Assembly: GCA_013285505.1 (NCBI GenBank)
Contig: CP053450.1
Coordinates: forward strand, 914,796 to 978,795
Reading direction: 5' to 3'
DNA: 64,000 nucleotides
Origin: Planctomycetota bacterium
GTDB taxonomy: Bacteria > Planctomycetota > Phycisphaerae > Phycisphaerales > UBA1924
Shown here piece after piece: positions 57,301 through 64,000 of this stretch; positions within the stretch are counted from its first letter, which is position 1, and each line of letters begins with the position of its first letter. Made by a program: the position numbers and the translations under genes. The notes below the pieces were generated by a model that saw only the letters and a list, made by a program, of their open reading frames with translations, was not told the DNA's origin and made no database searches.

Positions 57301-59602
57301 CTACCCCGACGGCTCGCAGCTCAACTACGAGTACGGGGCTACCACTGGCGATACCGACGACCTGATCAGCCGCGTGACCACGCTCTCCCTCGGCTCAGGC
57401 ACCCCGACGGACATCGTCAACTACGACCACGTGGGCCTCGGCATGTTCGCCGAGGTCGACTACGCCGTGCCCGATGTCCAGCTCGACCGCACCGCAAGCC
57501 ACGACGGCAAGCGAGCGATACAAGGGTTCAGCACGCAGACCGCCGGGCTCTACCCCGGTTGGGATCGCTTCGGCCGGGTCGTCCGCCACACTTGGGTGGA
57601 CGGCAACTACACCCAGCACGGCTCCACCGCGGGATACCCCGACCGGCCGTCGCTCTTTGAGACCACCCACACCTACGACCGCGCCAGCAACCGCCTCACC
57701 CGCTACGACGAGCGGCCTGGGGCGCAAATGCCCAACTGGGACTTCGAGTACGAGTACGATGACCTCGACCGGCTCGTGACCGCCGATCGCGGAGATATCG
57801 ATGGCTCGACCCTCACCACCGGCATCGGCACCCAGGAGTGGACGCTCGACATGCTCGGCAACTGGTCGACCTGGGAGCAGGACCTCAACGGCGACGGGAG
57901 CTTCAACCCGAGCAACTCCGAGACCGAGGACCGGGGCCACAACGCCGCCAACGAGATCACCTCGCTGGACATCCAGGGGCTGACCGGCTCGCCCTTCACC
58001 CAGCACCGCGACAAGGCCGGCAACTGGACACGCAACAAGCGCAGCGCGGCCAGCAATATCGGGTACACACACGACGCTTGGAACCGGTTGGTGAAGGTCC
58101 GGCAGCTCCAGACGATCCCGGCATCAACGCTCGGCGAGTATGAGTACAACGGCCTGCACTGGCGGACGGTCAAGAGGACCGCCGGCGATGCCGAGCGTCG
58201 GATGTTCTACTCCGCCTCCTGGCAACTGCTCGAGGAGCGGTTCGACAGCGACACCAGCGACGGCGGCGGCGTGTTTGCCGAGGAAAAATGCTCACAGACC
58301 ATCTGGGGATTGCGAGATATTGATGATGCCGTGCTGAGACGAACCGACACCGATCAGGACTACAACTACGCCGACGCCGGCGAGCGGACGGACTACTTCA
58401 TCACCGACCCGCAGTTCAGCATGGTGGCGGTGGTGAGCGACACGGCGGCGCTGCAGGAGCGTGTGGCCTATTCGGCCTACGGCGAGGCGCGGCACCACTT
58501 CCCGTTCGACCTGGACGGCGACGGCGACGTGGATTCGACCGACACCGGGCTCATCAGCATCACGAAGACCATCGACCAGGCGGGGTACAACCCCGACGCG
58601 GACATCGACCGCAACGGGACCGTCAACTCGATCGACTACATCGCCGCGCTCGGTGCCGGCAAGGCGGCGCTGGCGAAGGGTCTGGTTTCCGATCCCAGCG
58701 GGCCGAACAGCCCGATCGGCTACGATGGGTACCTCTTCAACGCAGAGACGAAGCTGTACACGGTGCGATTCAGGCACTATGAGCCGGTAACTGGGAGATG
58801 GATTGAGAGAGACTCACTCGGATACGTGGATGGCCAGAATGGTCTTGAGTTTGTTAGATCGTCACCTATCCATTTTGTTGACCCCCTTGGCTTGGCGAGT
58901 GAGAGTGCGGGATGCGCCGGGTGCGATAGTGAAGGAGACGGACGGAATGTATCGATCGGAGATACCTTCTGGGGACTGGGAGACGGACAGTACCCTCAAT
59001 TTGGCTCTGACCTGTCCAAGCCGCTTGAGTCCGGTCTGGACGAGATCAATAAATGGGCGATGAGTCTAGATCCCTCAGACGTACCAGGCGGATTGCTGGA
59101 CGCGCTGAAGGCGGTAGGTGCGAATGACAATCTTCTTTGGAAGGTCGGCGAATGGCTCAACAAGCTGAAAGGCTTGACAACATCGGCGGGAGTAGCGACG
59201 TTTCCTTACAATCAAATCGTAGATATTATGACAAAAGACATTATATCAGATTTGAAGAAACTTCAAGCAATGGAAGCAGATCAACGAGGAGTGGTGCCAA
59301 TACTTACGCTTGATGGCGAGTGTTGCGAAATGGACAAGAAGGGAAAGCTGCGTTGGATCAAGCATAGCATGCAGCTCTGGTGTACGAGAGACAAGCTTTG
59401 GGATCTTGATGGATCCACACTATCAGATCCGTCGGGCACGCAGTACGAATGGCGCAAAAGTTACGATCCGAATACCGCCGACGCTCTTCTTGCCGCTGCC
59501 GATTGCGCGAACAACAAGGACAATCACTTTAAGTGTCCTTCAGGCACCGCAGGCCAAGGTGCGTTACTTCCTCTGCCTGAGAGTCCATTGAAGGGGCGGT
59601 AA
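51384..59602 (+). CDS. Giant secreted RHS/YD-repeat protein with dockerin-like insert (two frameshifts in linker)
   Basis: About 2,735 residues. A Sec signal peptide (MASFRLSTFCIIIAAVVAHSAGRVGA) starts an N-terminal domain of about 400 residues that I do not recognise. A Gly/Pro linker (GPGGPGGPGAPG…) holds two same-direction indels at about 52737 and 52795. From about 52800 the frame is open for 2,260 codons. The chain has many YD repeats, e.g. IDYEYDGLGRRVAVTDPNG and KYAYNQLGELRSVVDQNG. It reaches the RHS core (FRHYEPVTGRWIERDSLGY … SPIHFVDPLGL), then a variable tip. RHS proteins form hollow beta-cocoons that enclose a C-terminal toxin or adhesin. No VgrG/T6SS genes are near. The divergent T2SS operon and the signal peptide suggest Sec plus T2SS export. 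Confidence 0.88.
52680..52810 (+). repeat. Gly/Pro low-complexity linker in the RHS gene
   Basis: Repeated GGNCCN units encode (GPGGPG)n and a GGGSEGGGG block in one frame or another. The reading frame must change twice here to join the N-terminal domain to the RHS chain. Low-complexity GC-rich sequence makes either indel errors or real length variation likely. Confidence 0.6.
58508..58660 (+). other. Dockerin-like EF-hand pair inside the RHS core
   Basis: DLDGDGDVDSTDTGLI and DIDRNGTVNSIDYIAAL are two calcium-loop-plus-helix units of the dockerin I type. They lie between the YSAYGE strand and the GYDGYLFNAET strand of the conserved RHS core. Confidence 0.8.
58897..59602 (+). other. Variable C-terminal tip of the RHS protein
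   Basis: About 235 residues follow the conserved VDPLGL end of the RHS core. Base composition becomes clearly more AT-rich (e.g. 59215-59290). The tip has helical parts (LLDALKAVGANDNLLWKVGEW) and seven cysteines (CAGC, ECCEM, LWCTRD, DCANN, FKCPSG). I recognise no toxin family. Confidence 0.65.
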
Positions 59603-59607
59603 TAGCA

Positions 59608-60222
59608 ATGAATCGAGTACGACAGGTTGTGACTGGAAGTGTCATCGCGTGCTACGGAGCTGGTTGTGCTTGCGCGCCACGTCATTCCAAAGATAATTAC
59701 CAGTATCCGGACCGGTACTCAGTGCCAGTACGAATCGCGAGCACTAGCGAAGTTCTCATGGATTCAGTCGCGAGATCTAGCACGGCCAGTTTTCAACGAG
59801 CAAATCAGGCGGCGTTGGACATGTTAGCCGAAGATGGAATGGAATTGCTCAGCGGGGTGGCATGTCCGGCGTACGCGATGAAAACACCGAATGGTGGGGG
59901 TATAGCCATCGTGGGAGTGTGGTTTGAGTTCCTTCCCACGGTCGTGGAGATTGAACTCATTGATGCAGAAAGTGGAGTCGTACTGTATGCAGATGATCTG
60001 AGCACATCGGACAAAGTCGAAAATTACATGGGCTTGTCTGGAATACCTCCGTACGATCCCACATTGGCTTATGCGTGGCATGTCGAAGTGGATTCAGCAC
60101 GCACACCGGAAGTGGCCGCACAATTATTTACCAGACTGGAAGGCGGGATGTGCATTGTCCGATTGGTGCGAACTGGGGGCGCATGTAAAGTTCTTGAAGC
60201 GCCGATCATATTCATTAGATGA
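59608..60222 (+). CDS. Small exported protein behind the RHS tip (immunity candidate)
   Basis: A 204-residue protein beginning six bases after the RHS stop, in the same AT-richer stretch. The N-terminus MNRVRQVVTGSVIACYGAGCAC is a short signal sequence with cysteines that could serve as a weak lipobox. The mature part is beta-rich with no known motif (AIVGVWFEFLPTVVEIELID, AYAWHVEVDSARTPEVAAQLF, MCIVRLVRTGGACKVLEAP). Its tight coupling to a variable RHS tip fits an immunity or accessory protein, and periplasmic or lipid-anchored location would match an exported effector. Alternatives include an unrelated lipoprotein. No homology is claimed. Confidence 0.6.
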   Translation: MNRVRQVVTGSVIACYGAGCACAPRHSKDNYQYPDRYSVPVRIASTSEVLMDSVARSSTASFQRANQAALDMLAEDGMELLSGVACPAYAMKTPNGGGIAIVGVWFEFLPTVVEIELIDAESGVVLYADDLSTSDKVENYMGLSGIPPYDPTLAYAWHVEVDSARTPEVAAQLFTRLEGGMCIVRLVRTGGACKVLEAPIIFIR

Positions 60223-60225
60223 TGG

Positions 60226-60320
60226 CGTAGTGTTCCAATTCTCATCTGAGCCCAGAAGCGGCTCGCTCTCAATGTGTCGAGCAATTCTGATCGCACGAGT
60301 CGCGATCCCGTAGTGTTCCA
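60226..60320 (+). repeat. 12-bp direct repeat behind the RHS cassette
   Basis: CGTAGTGTTCCA occurs at 60226-60237 and again at 60309-60320, both followed by an AT-rich run. It could be a short duplication scar. It lies between the RHS-associated gene and the transposase remnant. Confidence 0.35.
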
Positions 60321-60442
60321 TTTGTCGGCCGAGGGCTGAATCGCGCAAGATTGGCTCTCTCAGGAGGATGGGTTGACGCCGACGAGACTCTTTGGGCCGA
60401 GATCGGTGCACGGACCGCGCAGGCGGTGGGGACTTGGGCTGT

Positions 60443-60729
60443 CAGCATGCGGTGCGGAGTAAGGCCGCGCGGTGGTACGACCGGAGTATGCCCCCGAGCC
60501 GCTCACGGGACTCCACGGCGACCACGGGTTCGGACTCAGCCTCGCCGTCGATGAGTCGATTGCCCAGCCCTTGGTGGTTCCGCTCCAGGTGATAGTGGGC
60601 GGCGTACTCCTTGATCGCCATCCGCAGGTGCCGCTCGCCGATCGGGACGATCTTCGATAGGCACTCCTCCTTGATCGACCGGACGAACCGCTAGGCGTAG
60701 GCATTGAGATTGGGGCTCCGCGGAACCGG
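60443..60729 (-). pseudogene. Decayed transposase, integrase-core C-terminus
   Basis: Read on the minus strand, 60729-60443 encodes PRSPNLNAYA[17 protein letters not shown], then [20 protein letters not shown] and [12 protein letters not shown]. This is the C-terminal end of a DDE integrase-core transposase of the IS481/IS3-like type. An in-frame TAG at 60693-60691 (a one-base change from GAG) interrupts it. The catalytic N-terminal part is not recognisable upstream. It is a fossil insertion sequence at the junction of the RHS and CBASS regions. Confidence 0.75.
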
Positions 60730-61243
60730 CTAGATCGGTGCCGAGGATGGCCGGGGCTCTCTCGACCCGCGAGTGTCCCCGGCCCGGGTTCATTGAAGCC
60801 ATCTGTACAATCGGTACCCGAATGATGGCCATTATGAGCTGGCCTCGCGGGAAGCACAGCGTGCTGAAGTCGCGTCTCTTGGCGATTAGGGGAACCCTTG
60901 AACTGACTCTCGGATCGGAATAGAATGATCCGGACACGAACCGTACAGGCCTCGGTCCGCTGGCTTGGTGTACTGCAACAATGACTGGTAGGGCGAATGT
61001 GGAGATCGGGCACTTGGAGAGAACGTATTTGATGACTGCAGCACGGCGGGACCGGAGGATCTTCCAATGGGCTTGGGCCTGCAAGGACGCGCGGCGATCG
61101 GAAGCTTCGTGGTCCTCAGATGGCCTGTGCCTGCACTCTACGGCGATTCCAGACTCCAATGTGATCAGCGACCGAATGCGTCTGAGCCCTTCCTCTGTGG
61201 ACGACGGCGCAGGAACGCACTCTGCTGAAAGGGCTCGTCATTG
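60730..61243. other. Gap before the CBASS operon
   Basis: No convincing gene. The several open frames on both strands are short and of unnatural composition. This is probably degraded transposon sequence followed by the leader and promoter of the TIR-SAVED gene, with AAAGGG about ten bases before its start. Confidence 0.5.
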
Positions 61244-62545
61244 ATGTCGGAAGTAAACGCTGTAGGCTCCGCGACTGATCCGATGGGAAAGTGCTTCGTT
61301 TCCTATAGGCGGAGCAGGCTGGATGAGGTTAGTCGGATTGTTGAGGCGATGCTGGACCATGGCGTCCCGCCATGGCAGGATCTTCGTGAGCTCTCGTCAC
61401 AACCTCTCGGTCCTGCGCTCCGGGCCGCCATCGGTGATCGCGATACGGCGGGGTCACTGATGTGGGTTTCGCGGGACATCGCGGAGTCCGCGACGATTCT
61501 CGAGCTTGAAGCCCCGCTCATATTCTCGCGTTCAAGGACCGATCCCACGTTCGTCGTTGAACTGTGGCTCGCCGACAACGTCCAGTATGACGAGGCAAAT
61601 GAACTGCTCCGCCCAGCTGGACTTGTCGAGAGCGTCTCGACGGCGTGGCATCTGGAGTGTGCTCGGACGGTCCCGGTACACCAGCCAGACGGTTCGGTCC
61701 TTCACCGAATCAATGACGCCGAGGCGCGACGGATCGCCAGCCACCTGTTGCGGCGCAGGTTGCGAGAGGTTCACCGAGTACTGCCCGCCGAGGAGCCTCT
61801 CCGTCTTCTGCTTAGAGCGCACGGCGACACTGGAGATGCATATGTTCCTGGATACCCGCTGCAGATCAATTGGGCCCGACACTTCGCGCATCGGCATGCC
61901 GAATCCGAGACGTGGAGTAGTCGACTTGTGCCCGCACTATCTCAAGTGCTCGCCGCAGTCCGGGCGAGCGCGCCTGGACGGGGCATCGTGGCCGAGGGTC
62001 CGGCGAGCATCGCCTCGTGCCTCGCCCTCGGGAGCACGTTTCGGGAGGTGACTGGTGTGTCGCTGAGTTGGAAGCAACATCCCGCCGGCGTGATCTGGTC
62101 GTTGCAGGAGCCGGAGCGGGATTCTGGCTGCGTCGTTGATCCCGTGCGGGATATCCAGATCGGCGCCGTTGATCTCGCGGTGTTTGTTTCCGTGACCGGA
62201 AACGTCGAGGCGGCCGTGGCTGCTACAAGTGGATTGCCTGCCTTCCGCGGGATCGTCTCGGTCCGACCCGGGAACGAGGCGCAGCGATGTGAGTTGAATC
62301 ACCCTGGACAAGCGACCCATGTCGCGCGCCAGATCGCGAGGGCGATCCGAGAGGGCCGGGCGGCCATGCTAGGGATCAAGTGCATCCACCTATTCTTCGC
62401 CGGTCCAGCGGGCCTCGCGGTACTGCTCGGACAGCAACTCAACGCCCTCGGCCCCATCCAAACGTACGAACAGGTGCAGCCTGAGGGCGGAGTCTCTCAG
62501 TATCGTCGTGCCGCGCTCCTCTCCGATCCAGCCCCTCCAGCCTGA
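61244..62545 (+). CDS. CBASS effector TIR-SAVED
   Basis: A 433-residue two-domain effector. The TIR domain (about 15-110) starts KCFVSYRRSRLDEVSRIVEA and carries the candidate catalytic Glu87 (or Glu89) in SATILELEAPLIF, with the preceding MWVSRDIAES strand. The SAVED domain (about 185-430) has LLLRAHGDTGD, YPLQINWARHFAHRH, a central VDLAVFVSVTGNVEAAV and the typical end CIHLFFAGPAGLAVLLGQQLNALGPIQTYE. SAVED binds a cyclic nucleotide (cA3 in characterised TIR-SAVED), filaments form, and TIR degrades NAD+, halting infected cells. The ATG at 61244 follows an in-frame TTG at 61241. The CD-NTase starts 15 bases downstream. Confidence 0.92.
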   Translation: MSEVNAVGSATDPMGKCFVSYRRSRLDEVSRIVEAMLDHGVPPWQDLRELSSQPLGPALRAAIGDRDTAGSLMWVSRDIAESATILELEAPLIFSRSRTDPTFVVELWLADNVQYDEANELLRPAGLVESVSTAWHLECARTVPVHQPDGSVLHRINDAEARRIASHLLRRRLREVHRVLPAEEPLRLLLRAHGDTGDAYVPGYPLQINWARHFAHRHAESETWSSRLVPALSQVLAAVRASAPGRGIVAEGPASIASCLALGSTFREVTGVSLSWKQHPAGVIWSLQEPERDSGCVVDPVRDIQIGAVDLAVFVSVTGNVEAAVAATSGLPAFRGIVSVRPGNEAQRCELNHPGQATHVARQIARAIREGRAAMLGIKCIHLFFAGPAGLAVLLGQQLNALGPIQTYEQVQPEGGVSQYRRAALLSDPAPPA

Positions 62546-62559
62546 AGGAACCAAACGCC

Positions 62560-63678
62560 ATGGAGTCCCCAACGTACTTTGACGACTTTCTGTCCGGCAT
62601 CGGCCCGACTGACCACCAGAAGGAGGTCATGAAGCGCGAACACGCGCTCCTGCGAGAACGACTGATGGCTGACGTTGTCCTGAAGCCGGTCGTGATCAGC
62701 ACGTTTATCCAAGGGAGCTACCGGCGATTCACGGCCAACCGCGGCTCCATCGACCACAAGTGCGATGTCGACATCGTCGCCGTCACAAATCTGCCTCGAA
62801 GTGCGACGACCGCAGTCCACGCGCACCGTCTCTTTCAACCGTTTCTTCAGAAGCACTACCCCGGGGCGTACGAGCCGCAAGATCGGTCGTGGTGTATCAC
62901 CGTTGACGACGAGGTTAAGCTCGATCTCGTGCTGACCTCCGAGCCCGATAGCCCTCTGCTCCGGGAGGCCATAGCCCGGAAGAGCCTGCGAGACTGGGAG
63001 CCCGAGCCGGGTTCAACTCTCAGTAGTGCGCTCGGCCTGCAGACGGTCCAGTCGGTGATCCTCGCTGAGGCGAAGCGTGACGAGGACTTTGAGAAGACCG
63101 AACCCTTGTGGATTCCTGACAGAGAGCTCCAGCAGTGGGAGAAGACCCATCCGCTGTTCTTGATCGGCTGGACGGCGAAGAAGAACCTCGCAACGAACGG
63201 CAACTTCATCCGGGTCGTTCGGGCCGTCAAGTGGTGGCGTCGCGAAGTCGCGCCCTTGCCGAAATACCCGAAGGGGTACCCGCTCGAACATCTCGTGGGT
63301 GAATGCTGTCCGGATGGCATCAAGAGCGTCGCCGAGGGAGTCGCCAAGACGTTCGCGGAGATCGCCAACCGGTATGCCAACCACGTTGCCGCGCTCCAGG
63401 CTCCCGTGCTTCAGTCTCGGGGCATCGAGGAGCCGCTGGTGGATGTCATGCGCCGAGTGAGCGGAGATGACTTTGCGGGGTTCCATGCCAAGGTCAGCGA
63501 TGCTGCTGCGCTGGCTCGGCAGGCGCTCGACTCAACCGATCGAGACGAGAGTATTCGGCTCTGGGGCAGGCTGTTCGGGAGTGAGTTCCCGTCTCCGCCA
63601 TCAGACGGAGTTCAAGTGACGGGCGGGTTCACTTCACCTGCAGCGGCCGCACGACCCAGTGAGGGACGGTTCGCTTGA
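62560..63678 (+). CDS. CD-NTase (CBASS cyclic-oligonucleotide synthase)
   Basis: A 372-residue cGAS/DncV-like nucleotidyltransferase. The active site is GS-x-R-R at 52-53 (FIQGSYRRFTANR), with metal ligands Asp69 and Asp71 in CDVDIV and Asp122 in VKLDLVL. Helical C-terminal lobe elements follow (NGNFIRVVRAVKWWRREV). It makes the cyclic messenger sensed by the SAVED domain encoded upstream; the product cannot be read from sequence. The last 15 residues (SPAAAARPSEGRFA) look flexible, as expected for the C-terminus that Cap2 enzymes conjugate. Its stop overlaps the TTG start of the next gene by four bases. Confidence 0.93.
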   Translation: MESPTYFDDFLSGIGPTDHQKEVMKREHALLRERLMADVVLKPVVISTFIQGSYRRFTANRGSIDHKCDVDIVAVTNLPRSATTAVHAHRLFQPFLQKHYPGAYEPQDRSWCITVDDEVKLDLVLTSEPDSPLLREAIARKSLRDWEPEPGSTLSSALGLQTVQSVILAEAKRDEDFEKTEPLWIPDRELQQWEKTHPLFLIGWTAKKNLATNGNFIRVVRAVKWWRREVAPLPKYPKGYPLEHLVGECCPDGIKSVAEGVAKTFAEIANRYANHVAALQAPVLQSRGIEEPLVDVMRRVSGDDFAGFHAKVSDAAALARQALDSTDRDESIRLWGRLFGSEFPSPPSDGVQVTGGFTSPAAAARPSEGRFA

Positions 63679-64000
63679 CGGCAATGCCGACCATGCCTGC
63701 TGCTCTGCGGGTGGCTCGTCGCACGATTCTTGATCGAGAGGGTGTGTTCGCTGCTGGTGAGTCGGTCTGGGACGCAGAGCAAGAGTCGTGGGCTATCCCC
63801 ATCGAGGTCGCGACCGGAGCGGAGGATGGCAGCGAGATTCCCCCGACCCTGCGGTGGTATCTGTTGGTGGACAATCGGTATCCGTGGGGTGGTATCGAGA
63901 TCTTTCCAGCCAAGGAGGGTGGCATCGCCGGGACCTACCCGCATCAGCGCCACAACAGCGAGGAGGATCCAGATAGGCCGTGGCGAGCCGGGAACATCTG
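63675..64000 (+). CDS. Cap2-type E1/E2 protein, N-terminal E2-like part (truncated by window end)
   Basis: Only the first roughly 108 residues are present. The start is TTG 63675 (overlapping the CD-NTase stop) or ATG 63684. The sequence TLRWYLLVDNRYPWGGIEIF, PAKEGGIAGTYPHQ and PWRAGNIC resembles the E2-like domain at the N-terminus of bacterial E1-E2 fusion proteins (Cap2), with the final partial codon TG- consistent with the catalytic Cys. In type II CBASS Cap2 primes the CD-NTase by conjugating its C-terminus. The remaining E2 and the E1 (ThiF-like) domain lie beyond the window, so fusion versus stand-alone E2 is unresolved. Confidence 0.75.
   Translation, partial: MTAMPTMPAALRVARRTILDREGVFAAGESVWDAEQESWAIPIEVATGAEDGSEIPPTLRWYLLVDNRYPWGGIEIFPAKEGGIAGTYPHQRHNSEEDPDRPWRAGNI

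Noticed and set aside
52691-59602. The RHS chain as a separate gene starting at 52691
   Set aside because: The first 35 codons of that frame are Arg-rich nonsense. The preceding frame supplies a signal peptide and N-terminal domain ending in the same Gly/Pro linker, so one gene with two indels is more economical.
60360-61067. Overlapping open frames in 60360-61159 considered as genes
   Set aside because: The translations are Ser/Arg/Pro-rich and shift frame relative to the recognisable transposase residues. Only 60443-60729 has identifiable homology, and it is interrupted.

Overview
The window is high-GC bacterial chromosome that reads like a member of the Planctomycetota, most probably the class Phycisphaerae. 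This is inferred from family traits, not from a marker gene. Those traits are short secreted proteins with a C-terminal Pro-x-Pro-Ser, hydrophobic stretch and Arg-rich tail, a LEPR-XLL-like motif (LEARTLLSS) on an extracellular protein, a planctomycete-style tyrosine recombinase, and a giant secreted RHS protein with an internal dockerin-like insert.

Region 1 (211-23975) is an envelope polysaccharide and protein-sorting locus. About seventeen minus-strand genes run almost without gaps from 23975 down to 1227, many overlapping by four bases (ATGA). They encode a beta-helix protein, an FkbM methyltransferase, a flippase, a SAM methyltransferase, an O-antigen-polymerase-like protein, a fucosyltransferase-like protein, GT2, a PssD/PssE (Alg14/Alg13-like) pair, a nucleotide-sugar dehydrogenase, GT4, a nucleotidyltransferase-like protein, an exosortase, EpsI, a Wzz/tyrosine-kinase protein, an initiating sugar-phosphate transferase and a long TPR protein. 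A PEP-CTERM-type protein (211-867) follows under its own promoter. Together they look like a Wzx/Wzy-type exopolysaccharide pathway coupled to exosortase anchoring.

Region 2 (24315-28101) encodes a large CAP-domain surface protein (LEPR-like N-terminus, Gly/Asp linkers, PPC-like domain, C-terminal WW-type repeats) and a second PEP-CTERM-type protein followed by two hairpin terminators.

Region 3 (28102 to about 40100) is a tRNA-Arg(CCT) gene next to a roughly 12-kb island: integrase, a protein of unknown function, an excisionase-like HTH protein with iterons upstream, a winged-helix replication-type protein, a ParB-DNA methyltransferase fusion, a small protein, a terminase large subunit, and an AAA ATPase plus subtilisin-like protease pair that matches the IetAS anti-phage system. 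No capsid, portal or tail genes are present, so it resembles a phage satellite or a defence-carrying prophage remnant.

Region 4 (40113-51113) is a compact type II secretion operon on the minus strand: gspD, E, F, G, H, I, J, K, a C-like gene, an L-like gene, an M-like gene and a TPR lipoprotein, preceded by an unrecognised exported protein. Divergently transcribed from it is an RHS/YD-repeat gene of about 8.2 kb (51384-59602). It has a Sec signal peptide, a Gly/Pro linker, a dockerin-like insert inside the RHS core and a distinctive AT-richer C-terminal tip, and it is followed by a small AT-richer gene.

Region 5 (60443-64000) holds a decayed transposase remnant and then the start of a CBASS anti-phage operon: a TIR-SAVED effector, a CD-NTase, and the E2-like N-terminus of a Cap2-type conjugating enzyme cut off by the window edge.

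Many otherwise intact genes carry single-base frameshifts, most in GC-rich runs: the TPR gene (two), Wzz-kinase, nucleotidyltransferase, beta-helix (two), CAP, methyltransferase, terminase, gspF, gspH, gspK, gspM and RHS (two). The number and spread suggest indel errors in the assembly rather than mass gene decay. Where this applies I give one spanning feature and the approximate shift point.
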